Shown in pieces: positions 34,438 to 42,548 of a DNA stretch of 64,000 nt. The DNA is from Paucidesulfovibrio gracilis DSM 16080 (GTDB lineage Bacteria > Desulfobacterota > Desulfovibrionia > Desulfovibrionales > Desulfovibrionaceae), in contig NZ_FUYC01000002.1 of the NCBI RefSeq assembly GCF_900167125.1, forward strand, positions 1 to 64,000. Direction: 5' to 3'. The notes beneath the pieces were generated by a model. The model saw nothing but the letters and a program-made list of their open reading frames with translations. It searched no databases and was not told the DNA's origin. Every line of letters starts with the position of its first letter. Within the stretch, counting starts at the first letter, position 1. Made by a program: the position numbers and the translations under genes.

Positions 34438-35382
34438 ATGTTTAAGGACATCGTTGTCGGCGTGACCCCGAGCGGGTTGGATGAGTGCGCGGTGGATGCG
34501 GCCATCGGTTTTGCCCAGCGTTTTGAGGCCAAGCTGTACATGGTCCATGTGGCGGGCATGGGACACAGCTGGGGCGACATGCGCCACCTGGAGCCTTCGG
34601 GCGAAACGGATCAGATTAAGGAGCAGATCCTTGAGCGCTACGAGGAAAAGGTCAAGGGCGTGGAACAATTGCAGGTGCACGTAGTGCCCGGCATTCCGCA
34701 TGCCGAGGTGTTGCGCCTGGCACGCAAGGTCAATTCCGACCTGATCATCATGGGACCGCATACCAAGGAGTACGCGGAAAAGCGTTCCTCCATGTGGGGC
34801 ATGGCGGGCAGCACGTTGGAACGCGTGAGCCAGAAGGCCCGATGCCCGGTCATGATCGTGACCCAGGCCACGCCCTACGGCGAGCACAAGTTTGAGAACA
34901 TTCTCGTGGCCACGGACTTTTCCGAGCAGGCCGAGTGCGCCGTGAACTACGGCGGTCAGCTTGTGCGGCAATACAAGGCGGCCATGACCCTGCTGCATGT
35001 GGTGGATACGGACGGCCTGGCCGGACAGATGAACGACGACGAACTCAAGCGGTTGTTGGCCCAGAATCGTGAGCGCATGGAAGAGGAATACGCGGCCCGA
35101 CTCAAGGGCGTGGAACCCTGCACCTTTGAATGCGTGGCCGGAAAGCCTGCCATGGATATCCTCAAGACGGCGCGTCTGGTGAATGCCGACCTGATTCTCA
35201 TGGCGCACCATTCCAAGGAAATTGATCCGGAAAAGGCCTTCCTCGGCTCCACCGTGACCCAGGTGGCCCTGAACGCGAAGTGTCCCACCATGAGCGTGAA
35301 CCGGCACTTCGATCTGCGCTGCGGCCTGATGTACGACCAGGACGGCTCCGTGACCGAGGAAAAGGCCTCGGCTCCGGTCTAG
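34438..35382 (+). CDS. Tandem universal stress protein, 314 aa
   Basis: Two UspA domains in one chain: DIVVGVTPSGLDECAVDAA (from about 4) to the MWGMAGSTLERVSQ-type G-x-G-x(9)-S loop, then NILVATDFSEQAECAV (from about 154) to GSTVTQVALNAKCP. Such loops can bind ATP. A strong AGGAGG precedes ATG 34438, four bases after the hdrB stop. Placement inside a redox operon suggests it senses energy state or protects the complex; that is inference. Confidence 0.88.
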   Translation: MFKDIVVGVTPSGLDECAVDAAIGFAQRFEAKLYMVHVAGMGHSWGDMRHLEPSGETDQIKEQILERYEEKVKGVEQLQVHVVPGIPHAEVLRLARKVNSDLIIMGPHTKEYAEKRSSMWGMAGSTLERVSQKARCPVMIVTQATPYGEHKFENILVATDFSEQAECAVNYGGQLVRQYKAAMTLLHVVDTDGLAGQMNDDELKRLLAQNRERMEEEYAARLKGVEPCTFECVAGKPAMDILKTARLVNADLILMAHHSKEIDPEKAFLGSTVTQVALNAKCPTMSVNRHFDLRCGLMYDQDGSVTEEKASAPV

Positions 35383-35467
35383 CCGGGAGTGAAGAGCGTG
35401 CGCCGTCGGGGTCGTTGCGACTCCGGCGGACGCACGCAACACGGGCGGACCACGAACGGGGAGAGGA

Positions 35468-36811
35468 ATGATGATGGAAACCGTGACGGAAACCGCGCGG
35501 CATGCCGTGCCGCTGCTGCCCGGCGGGACAACGTTTTTGGACCGCGTCCAGGAGGCGTTGCCCGAGGGAGCGAATCTGTCCATGTGTCTGACCTGCGGGC
35601 TGTGCTCCTCGGGCTGTCCGGCGTCCGGGCTGCATGACATGGACCCGCGCAAATTCCTACGGCTGTGCGCCTGGGGGCAGGAGGAGGAAGTCACCTCCAC
35701 GCCCTGGGTCTGGATGTGTACCATGTGTTTTCGCTGCAAGGTCGTTTGTCCGATGGATGTGAATATCCCTATGCTTGTGTACGAGGCCAGGGCTTCCTGG
35801 GCCAGGGATGCCAAGCCAAAGGGAATCATTGGATCCTGCGACCAGGGATTGCGGACCATGGGTGCCAGCGCCGTGGGCATTTCCAGTGAGGACTTCCGAT
35901 TTGTGGTGGAGGATGTCCTGGAGGAAGTGCATGAAACGCAGCCCGGCTGGGAGGAGTTGCGTGCTCCCATCGACAGGAAGGGAGCGACCTTCTGCGTGAA
36001 CCAGAATTCGCGGGAACCCGTGCAGGAACCTGAGGAGATGGTGCCGCTTTGGAAGATACTGCATCTTGCCGGGGTGGACTGGACGTATGGAAGCCATGGT
36101 TGGGGAGCCGAAAATTACTGCATGTTTGCCGCCGAGGACGAGCATTGGCGCGCCGTGCTCCAAAAGCAGGTGGACGGCGTCCGCGAGTTGGATTGCACCT
36201 CCTGGGTAAACATCGAATGCGGCCATTCGTTTTATTCCATTTGGGCCGGGCTGCAACGCTTCGGCATCAATCCCGGCGTGGATTTCGATCACATCGTGCG
36301 TTGGTACGCCCGTTGGATTCGTTCCGGGCGGCTTGCTCCCTCAAGTGATTGGAATCGTGATCTCGGGGTGAAGTTTACGGTGCAGGATCCCTGCATGGCG
36401 GTTCGTAAATCCCAGGGGACGGCCTTTGCCGACGACTTGCGCTACGTAGTGCGCCGGTGCGTGGGAGACGACAACTTTGTGGATATGGTCCCCAACGGGG
36501 TGAACAATTATTGCTGTGGCGGAGGAGGTGGGTTCCTGCAATCCGGGTACAAAGATGCCCGCCGGAAATATGGCGAGTTCAAGGCCCGCCAGATACTGGG
36601 AACCGGAGCCGACTACGTGATTACGCCCTGCCATAATTGCCATGCCCAGATTGAGGATTTGTCCGCCGAACGGAACCATGCCTGGAACACCGTGCATCTG
36701 TGGACCATTCTTTGCCTCAGTCTCGGGGTGCTGGCGGCGTCGGAACGAACCTATCTCGGACCGGATTTGGCAGAGGTCGCTCTGCCGGGAAGCAACGGAG
36801 GAGAATCATGA
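35468..36811 (+). CDS. HdrD-like (Fe-S)-binding protein, Cys form, about 447 aa
   Basis: Two N-terminal 4Fe-4S motifs (CLTCGLCSSGCP from about residue 39 and CTMCFRCKVVCP) precede an HdrD/DsrK/GlpC-like module. The C-terminal CCG domain is intact (VQDPC, NNYCCGGGGGF, CHNCH). The first Cys module is unusual, with YCMF and a conserved NIECGHSF (Cys251), the residue replaced by TGA in the next gene. Three ATG codons lie in a row at 35468, 35471 and 35474; spacing from GAGAGG favours the third. It overlaps the next gene by ATGA. The role is probably cytosolic disulfide or thiol redox linked to HdrABC. Confidence 0.88.
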   Translation: MMMETVTETARHAVPLLPGGTTFLDRVQEALPEGANLSMCLTCGLCSSGCPASGLHDMDPRKFLRLCAWGQEEEVTSTPWVWMCTMCFRCKVVCPMDVNIPMLVYEARASWARDAKPKGIIGSCDQGLRTMGASAVGISSEDFRFVVEDVLEEVHETQPGWEELRAPIDRKGATFCVNQNSREPVQEPEEMVPLWKILHLAGVDWTYGSHGWGAENYCMFAAEDEHWRAVLQKQVDGVRELDCTSWVNIECGHSFYSIWAGLQRFGINPGVDFDHIVRWYARWIRSGRLAPSSDWNRDLGVKFTVQDPCMAVRKSQGTAFADDLRYVVRRCVGDDNFVDMVPNGVNNYCCGGGGGFLQSGYKDARRKYGEFKARQILGTGADYVITPCHNCHAQIEDLSAERNHAWNTVHLWTILCLSLGVLAASERTYLGPDLAEVALPGSNGGES

Positions 36812-38124
36812 CGGAAACCATGACGGAAACCACGCGGGATGCCGCGCCGCTGCTGCCCGGCGGGGGCGCGTTTCTGGATCGTGTGGAGGGGGTGCTGCCC
36901 GAGGGGGCGAATCTGTCCATGTGCCTGACCTGCGGGTTGTGCGCTTCGGGTTGCCCGGCATCCGGGCTGCATGACATGGACCCGCGCAAATTCCTGCGGC
37001 TGTGCGCCTGGGGGCAGGAGGAGGAAGTCACCTCCACGCCCTGGGTATGGATGTGCACGATGTGTCAGCGCTGTGTGTACGCCTGTCCCATGCATATCGA
37101 CATCCCGAGGCTGATTTACGAGGTGCGGTCCACATGGCCGCGTGATACCCGGCCCAAGGGGATTCTCGGCTCCTGCGAACAGGCTTTGAGCACGGAGGGT
37201 AACTCCGCCATGGGTGCGCGGAGCGAGGATTTCAAGTTCGTGGTGGAGGATATCCTGGAGGAAGTGCATGAAGACCAGCCGGACTGGAAGGATCTGGCGG
37301 TGTACTTCAATCGCGAGGGGGCGAAATATTGCCTGAACCAAAACTCCCGCGAACCCGTGACCGAGCCGGACGAAATGGTGCCGCTTTGGAAGATTCTGCA
37401 CACCGTGGGCGCGGACTGGACCTATTCCACCAAGGGCTGGGCCGCTGAGAACTATTGCATGTTCCTGGCGGACGACGAAGCCTGGGAAACCGTGGTGCGT
37501 AACAAGGTGGCCGCTGTGGAGGCGCTGGGCTGCCAATACTGGCTGAACACGGAGTGAGGACACGAAATGTACGCGGTCCGGGCCGGACTGCAAAAATTCG
37601 GGATCACTCCCAAGTTCGAGATCGAGAGCATCATTCGGCTGTATGCCCGCTGGATTCGCGAGGGTCGGCTGCCGGTCAGTTCGGATTGGAACAAGGATCT
37701 GGGCGTGACCTTCACGGTCCAGGATCCCTGCCAGTTGGTGCGTAAGTCCTTCCTGGACCCCGTGGCCGAGGACTTGCGGTTCGTGGTTCGCTCCGTGGTG
37801 GGCGAGGAACATTTCATCGACATGGTGCCGAACCGTTCCAACAATTATTGTTGCGGTGGCGGCGGCGGGTACCTCCAGTCCGGATACACGGACGAGCGGC
37901 GCAAGTATGGGGATCGCAAGTTGCGGCAGATTCTGGAAACCGGAGCAGACTACTGCATCGCGCCTTGCCACAACTGTCATTCCCAGATTCATGACCTTTC
38001 CGAAACATCTGGCCGCCATTTTCCGGTGGTGCATCTGTGGACCCTGATTTGTTTGTCCATGGGCTGCCTGGGCGAAAATGAGCGAGGATATCTCGGGGAG
38101 GATTTGGCGGAACTTGGGTTATAG
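36808..38124 (+). CDS. HdrD-like Fe-S protein, probable selenoprotein (in-frame TGA at 37555-37557), 438 aa
   Basis: A tandem paralog of the preceding gene, read through a single TGA at codon 250. Before the TGA the frame has CLTCGLCASGCP, CTMCQRCVYACP and ends YWLNTE. After it the same frame continues GHEMYAVRAGLQKFG, then the full CCG domain (VQDPC, NNYCCGGGGGY, CHNCH). The paralog reads NIE-C-GHSFYSIWAGLQRFG, so the TGA falls exactly on the conserved Cys. Both sides stay aligned with no frameshift, and a SECIS-like hairpin follows at 37573-37591. Selenocysteine is the simplest reading. Standard tools would call 36808-37557 and 37567-38124 as separate genes. The start ATG 36808 has GGAGGA upstream. 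A nonsense mutation with GAGG-driven restart at 37567 is the alternative. Confidence 0.85.
37573..37591 (+). promoter_or_regulatory. SECIS-like hairpin after the in-frame TGA
   Basis: GCGGTCCG (37573-37580) pairs with CGGACTGC (37584-37591), eight pairs including one G-U, closing a GGC loop (37581-37583). The loop begins 23 bases after the TGA, and its first base is G. Bacterial SECIS models, as I recall them, ask for an apical loop about 16-37 bases downstream with a G in the first two loop positions, so this fits. Confidence 0.7.
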
Positions 38125-38155
38125 CTCCGGATTGTCGGGGCATGGAACATCTATC

Positions 38156-38190
38156 GGGCCGGTCCTGCGGGATCGGCCCGCGTTGTTGTT
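38156..38190 (+). terminator. Probable terminator of the Hdr-like operon
   Basis: GGGCCG (38156-38161) pairs with CGGCCC (38174-38179), with further partial pairing inside, followed by a T-rich GCGTTGTTGTTT. The rest of 38125-38414 is AT-rich, should contain the promoter of the solute-binding protein gene, and shows no other gene. Confidence 0.6.
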
Positions 38191-38414
38191 TGATGCGTGG
38201 GGGGATGTGCGTCAATATCGAATCTTGTGTTTTCGTGCCAAGACAGGTGGCACACCGTGCCGAGCTTGCCGCACGCTGCTATCTTGTTTGAATCGGTTGC
38301 ATTATGCGTAAAAATACAGCAAACTGTTCTTTCTTGTGGATAGTTGTTGTACACCTTCTCGCCGTCTGGTTCGCTTTTTGAAATGGAGTTGGAGCACTCG
38401 GTATCGGAGCAGCA

Positions 38415-39311
38415 TTGAAGCGCCTTGTCGTCATACTCTGCGTGTTGTTGTTGCAGTTTGCCCTGGGGGGATCCGGGCAATGCCGCGGCACGTTGCGTGT
38501 GGCAGCGAGCGAGTTTCCACCGTCGGTTATTTTTGACGATGACGGCACGGTCCGCGGGTACGATGCTCTGTTTCTTGGGCGGTTGGCCGAGGGGTTGAAC
38601 CTTCGGTTGAAAATTGAACATTATCCTTTTCAGCGCGCCCTGCGTCTGCTCCAGACCGGGGAGGTGGACGCCATGCTCGGCGTACAATACCGTCCCGAAC
38701 GCGAACAGTTCGCCTACTATCTCGACCCTCCGTATGTGACCGAAGCGACCACCGCCTTCTATGTGCTCACCGGTAAGGAAAATTTGATCCGAAAATATGA
38801 GGATCTGTACGGACTTACCGTGGGAACGAGTATCGGTGTCAAATATTTTCCCCGGTTCGATAATGACCCGCGCCTGCGCAAGGAGCCGGTGCGCGGCGGA
38901 AAGATGAACTTCCTGCGGCTGCTGGCCGGGCGTGTGGACGCCGTGGCCATGGACGATGTGGGCGGGGATTACCGGGTCTGGGAGTTCGGGTTGACCGACA
39001 AGGTCTGCAAGGCCAAATATATGTCCAGTGAACCGCAGAATGTATATTTGGTGCTTTCGCGCCGGTCCCGGTTCATGCCGCAGAGAGAGGAAATCCAAGA
39101 GGTGCTGGCGCAATTGTTGCGAACAGGCGTTCGCGAGCAGTGCATGCTTGAACACATCGACCAGGAAGCCGCCCTGGCGGGGAGAATGCCCCCGAATTTA
39201 ATCAGGGCGGGCAATCGGCACCTCAAGACCGGCATTGTTCCGCCACCGGATGAGCCGGAAGGCCGCGGCCACAAGGCTCCGCCCCTTTCCCTGCCGCCCG
39301 TGTGTCCCTAA
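38415..39311 (+). CDS. Periplasmic amino-acid-type solute-binding protein (SBP_bac_3), 298 aa
   Basis: The N-terminal signal peptide (MKRLVVILCVLLLQFALGG, about 1-24) is followed by LRVAASEFPPSVIFDDDGTVRGYDALF and LLQTGEVDAMLG, hallmarks of family 3 binding proteins. The C-terminal 40 residues are Pro/Gly-rich and atypical. The start is TTG 38415, five bases after GGAG. No ABC permease or ATPase adjoins it, so it may be an orphan receptor or sensor component rather than part of a transporter. Confidence 0.85.
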   Translation: MKRLVVILCVLLLQFALGGSGQCRGTLRVAASEFPPSVIFDDDGTVRGYDALFLGRLAEGLNLRLKIEHYPFQRALRLLQTGEVDAMLGVQYRPEREQFAYYLDPPYVTEATTAFYVLTGKENLIRKYEDLYGLTVGTSIGVKYFPRFDNDPRLRKEPVRGGKMNFLRLLAGRVDAVAMDDVGGDYRVWEFGLTDKVCKAKYMSSEPQNVYLVLSRRSRFMPQREEIQEVLAQLLRTGVREQCMLEHIDQEAALAGRMPPNLIRAGNRHLKTGIVPPPDEPEGRGHKAPPLSLPPVCP

Positions 39312-39643
39312 TCCCGGGCGCAGAGTCTTTGTTTTTTTGCCGCAATAACAAATCCTGAAAATGATTGCGTTCGTTGGCGCACAGCGGAATATCCCGAGCC
39401 GATATTTTCTTTTGGCACGCGCACGGGCCAAAATGGTTGGCTTTGGGTGACGATATCGTTTTTCGAAACGGATTGTCGGGCTATTTATGGAACCGGGTGT
39501 TCCGATTGTTTCTTCACGTTTGGTATGAACGAGAGAATCCCCTCCTTGAAGGCACGAGGGCGCCAATACCTTTGGCTGTGGAAGAGGGGCAAAGTGCAAT
39601 GTGTTGGTGATGGTATTCCCCCTTGTCAAAAGACATTCAATTC
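39312..39643. other. Intergenic region upstream of metE, no gene seen
   Basis: An AT-rich 330-base spacer. A T-run at 39329-39338 follows the binding-protein gene and may terminate it, though the stem is weak. A run of open codons on the plus strand near 39365-39610 has no homology I recognise and no ribosome site, so I do not call it. Confidence 0.4.
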
Positions 39644-39667
39644 TATATTCTTAAATCTTGATATACT
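39644..39667 (+). promoter_or_regulatory. Probable SahR operator overlapping the metE -10 element
   Basis: TATAT (39644-39648), nine bases, then TTGATA (39658-39663). The same TATAT-N9-TTGATA arrangement occurs in the operator just before the SahR-like gene (44351-44370). A -10-like TATACT at 39662-39667 overlaps the right half. Binding here would block metE transcription before the riboswitch is made. Confidence 0.6.
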
Positions 39668-39671
39668 AATG

Positions 39672-39802
39672 TTGGCAAGAAACGGAAAGCGGTGAAAAGC
39701 CGCTGCGGACGCGCCGCTGTAACCGGCACAACCCGTTGATGACCACCGAAAGGGAAGGGAATCAACATCTTGGGGCCGGGAGCCAGAAGACGTCTTGCCG
39801 GA
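39672..39802 (+). ncRNA. Cobalamin riboswitch upstream of metE
   Basis: Conserved elements in order: GCGGTGAAAAGCCGCTGCGG, CGCCGCTGTAACCGG, GATGACCACC, AAGGGAAGG, and the B12 box AGCCAGAAGACGTCTTGCC (39781-39799). P1 is GGCAAGA (39674-39680) with TCTTGCC (39793-39799). Downstream, GCAAAAC and GTTTTGC (about 39804-39831) form a further hairpin that may be the expression platform. Cobalamin binding should lower MetE synthesis, since the B12-dependent MetH can replace it. Confidence 0.93.
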
Positions 39803-39917
39803 GTGCAAAACCCCCGGGCACTGTTTTGCGGTGGTTGCTTTGGGGCAACGCAGGGTTCTCCTCTGTTGTCTTTGGGGTTTTGCTCTTTGTCGTCAACCCA
39901 TGAAACATGGAGCAGAC

Positions 39918-42188
39918 ATGAACGCGCACGTACTGGGATTCCCGAGGATCGGACTCGGGCGGGAACTCAAATGGACTCTTGAATCCTATTGGCGGGGAGA
40001 GGCTTCCCTTGAAGAGCTTTTGTCAACGGCCGAGAGACTCAAGAGGCGGCATTGGCAAGTGCAGATGCAGGCCGGGCTTGACCTTCTCCCGGTGGGAGAT
40101 TTCTCGCTGTATGACCATGTGTTGGATACCGTTGCCATGGTCGGGGCGGTGCCGGAACGGTTTTGCCGAAACTCCGCCGAGACGGGATGCGCTGCGTATT
40201 TCGCCATGGCGCGTGGAGAGGCCCGTTCTTCGATTCCGGCCATGGAGATGACCAAATGGTTCGACACCAATTATCATTATATTGTCCCGGAATTCACCAA
40301 TGACCTGAGGTTTCGCAAGGACGCATCGAGACTCCTCCAGGACGTGCGGACCGTTAAGGAACTCGGTGGCACGGCAAAGCCCGTGCTGGTTGGTCCGATT
40401 ACCTTCCTGCTGTTGGGAAAGTCCATGGATGGAAGCAGTCCCTGGATCCATTTGGAACGCTTGGTGGACGTATATTCCGATATCCTGAAGGACATCTCCG
40501 GGGAGTGTCCGTGGATTCAAATCGACGAGCCGGTTCTGTGCAGTGATTTGTCTCCAAAGGCGCACCAGGAATTTCGATACGCCTACGAAAGCTTTGCCGG
40601 TGCCAAGGGCCATGCCCGTATCCTGCTCACCTCGTATTTCGGTCCGCTGGGGGACAATTTGCCGCTTGCAGCGAGTCTGCCCGTTGACGGGCTGCATCTG
40701 GACCTTGTCAGGGGGGCGGAGCAGCTGCCTGCCGCGCTTGAAGCCATGCCTTCCGAACAGGTTGTGTCGCTTGGTCTGGTGGACGGCAGGAACATCTGGC
40801 GCGCCGATCTTGATGCGGCCGCTGAATGCATCAATGCCGCTAAGCAGCGGGGCAGTGAATCGAAGATCATGCTAGGGACGAGTTGTTCCCTGCTGCATTG
40901 CCCGGTGGATGTGGCTCTGGAAACGGATATGGACCCCTCCATACGCGAGTGGATGGCCTTTGCGGTGCAAAAATGCGACGAGGTGGCGGCATTGGCGCAT
41001 TTTGCGGAAACGGGCGAACGCAATTCTCTTTTTGCGAAAAATCGTAAGGCATTGCAGGCACGAGCGGCAAATCCATGCGCCGTTGATAAGAGCGTTCGTG
41101 CTCGTGTCGATTCACTCACTCCAAAGCACTACGAACGCGGGTCCGTTTTTGCGGAGCGAACGAAAGTGCAATCCGTCCGCCGGCAATTGCCGCTCTTCCC
41201 CACAACAACGATCGGGTCGTTCCCCCAAACCCCGGAAATCCGATCCATCAGGCTTGGCCATAAAAAAGGGGAATGGACAACAGAAGAGTATGTCGCGGCC
41301 ATGAAGAATCAGATTGCCGAAGCCGTGGCCAGGCAGGAGGAACTGGGGCTGGATGTGCTTGTGCATGGCGAACCGGAGCGCAACGATATGGTGGAATACT
41401 TCGGACAACAACTGAATGGCTTTTGCTTTACGTCCCAGGGATGGGTGCAAAGCTATGGCAGTCGCTGCGTAAAGCCGCCGGTGATTTTTGGCGACGTGTC
41501 CCGCCCTCAGGCCATGACCGTGGATTGGGCGCGGTATGCCCAAAGCCTGACCCCAAAACCCATGAAAGGCATGCTGACAGGGCCGGTGACCATTCTGTGC
41601 TGGAGTTTCGTTCGCAACGATATTCCGCGAAGCGAGGTGTGCCGACAGATCGCCCTTGCGATTCGTGATGAGGTGTTGGATCTTGAATCCGCTGGATTGT
41701 CCATTATCCAGATCGACGAGGCCGCCTTGCGTGAGGGGCTGCCGTTGCGAGCGGCAGACCATGAGGCGTATCTGCGTTGGGCTGTGGATTGTTTCCGGCT
41801 GACGGCGGCCGGTGTTCGGGATGAGACGCAGATTCATTCCCATATGTGCTACAGCGAGTTCAACGCCATTATGGAATGGATCGCCCAAATGGATGCGGAC
41901 GTGATCAGCATTGAAGCCAGCCGGAGCGGAATGGCCCTCTTGGAGGCGTTTCGGGCGGTTTCGTATCCCGCGGACGTTGGCCCTGGTGTGTACGACATTC
42001 ACAGCCCACGGGTGCCAAGTGAGGAGGAGATCCACGGGCTGCTGAAAAAGGCGTTGGAGGTTGTGGCTCCCGAGCGGCTTTGGGTCAATCCGGATTGCGG
42101 TCTGAAAACGAGAGGGTGGCCGGAAACAATCGCATCATTGAAGAATCTGGTGGCTGCCGCAAAGCGGTTGCGCCGGGAATACACCTAG
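39918..42188 (+). CDS. metE: Cobalamin-independent methionine synthase, 756 aa
   Basis: Transfers the methyl group of 5-methyltetrahydropteroyl-triglutamate to homocysteine. Both (beta/alpha)8 halves are present. Zinc ligands are in IHSHMCYSEF (His and Cys) and VNPDCGLKTR (Cys727, matching E. coli Cys726). FPRIGLGRELKW at the N-terminus is typical. ATG 39918 is chosen by GGAG five bases upstream and the family start. It is controlled by the B12 riboswitch and the probable SahR site upstream. It links with sahR-ahcY at 44-47 kb in the methionine cycle. Confidence 0.97.
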   Translation: MNAHVLGFPRIGLGRELKWTLESYWRGEASLEELLSTAERLKRRHWQVQMQAGLDLLPVGDFSLYDHVLDTVAMVGAVPERFCRNSAETGCAAYFAMARGEARSSIPAMEMTKWFDTNYHYIVPEFTNDLRFRKDASRLLQDVRTVKELGGTAKPVLVGPITFLLLGKSMDGSSPWIHLERLVDVYSDILKDISGECPWIQIDEPVLCSDLSPKAHQEFRYAYESFAGAKGHARILLTSYFGPLGDNLPLAASLPVDGLHLDLVRGAEQLPAALEAMPSEQVVSLGLVDGRNIWRADLDAAAECINAAKQRGSESKIMLGTSCSLLHCPVDVALETDMDPSIREWMAFAVQKCDEVAALAHFAETGERNSLFAKNRKALQARAANPCAVDKSVRARVDSLTPKHYERGSVFAERTKVQSVRRQLPLFPTTTIGSFPQTPEIRSIRLGHKKGEWTTEEYVAAMKNQIAEAVARQEELGLDVLVHGEPERNDMVEYFGQQLNGFCFTSQGWVQSYGSRCVKPPVIFGDVSRPQAMTVDWARYAQSLTPKPMKGMLTGPVTILCWSFVRNDIPRSEVCRQIALAIRDEVLDLESAGLSIIQIDEAALREGLPLRAADHEAYLRWAVDCFRLTAAGVRDETQIHSHMCYSEFNAIMEWIAQMDADVISIEASRSGMALLEAFRAVSYPADVGPGVYDIHSPRVPSEEEIHGLLKKALEVVAPERLWVNPDCGLKTRGWPETIASLKNLVAAAKRLRREYT

Positions 42189-42197
42189 AAAGACGAA

Positions 42198-42222
42198 GGG
42201 CGGTCCCAATTGGGGACCGCCC
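42198..42222 (+). terminator. Strong hairpin after metE
   Basis: GGGCGGTCCC (42198-42207) and GGGACCGCCC (42213-42222) are perfect arms ten bases after the metE stop. There is no T-run, so termination may be weak or the hairpin may protect the mRNA 3' end. Confidence 0.6.
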
Positions 42223-42305
42223 GTTGCGTACGACATGTTTTGAGCCGGAGGCTTCCGGAAGGTCCGGGGTGGGCGGGTCGTTTTTTTGAGGAAGGCCCAT
42301 AGAAT

Positions 42306-42548
42306 CTGGAATCGGTATGGGAAACGATATTCCGAAACCCGGTCAGCCCATCCATTGCTTGGGTGGACATTGAGGCGTTGCTTGTGGCGGTTGGTGCCGT
42401 CAGGTCCGAAGGCTGCGGTTCCCGTGTCCGGTTCAAGCTCAACGGGGTGAAGGCCATTTTTTACCGGCCGCATCCGGCACCGACTACGGACAAAGGCGCG
42501 GTGAAATCCGTGAGGCGTTTTCTGGAAGAAGCAGGAGTGAAACCATGA
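42306..42548 (+). CDS. hicA: HicA-family toxin, start uncertain (CTG or GTG)
   Basis: The translated segment ETIFRNPVSPSIAW, then VDIEALLVAVGA, GCGSRVRF and FYRPHP, and a GAVKSVRRFLEEAGV end match HicA mRNA interferases with the catalytic His in PHP. Homology runs upstream to about 42306, but there is no ATG, and TAG lies in frame at 42300. A CTG at 42306 has AGGAAGG eight to nine bases before it and would give 80 aa, the normal size. GTG 42363 would give a truncated 61-aa protein. The 3' end overlaps hicB by ATGA. A weakened toxin or a rare start are both possible. Confidence 0.72.
   Translation: MESVWETIFRNPVSPSIAWVDIEALLVAVGAVRSEGCGSRVRFKLNGVKAIFYRPHPAPTTDKGAVKSVRRFLEEAGVKP

Noticed and set aside
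36700-36807. Upstream in-frame extension of the Sec gene
   Set aside because: It lies within the previous gene and has no ribosome site; GGAGGA before ATG 36808 and paralog alignment fix the later start.
37567-38124. Separate gene beginning at ATG 37567
   Set aside because: It is in frame with the preceding open frame, and its sequence aligns without gap to the middle of the paralog. GAGG upstream makes restart possible, but selenocysteine read-through explains the alignment better.
42189-42305. Functional ATG start for HicA at 42317
   Set aside because: That ATG is in a different frame from the HicA homology and stops after a few codons.
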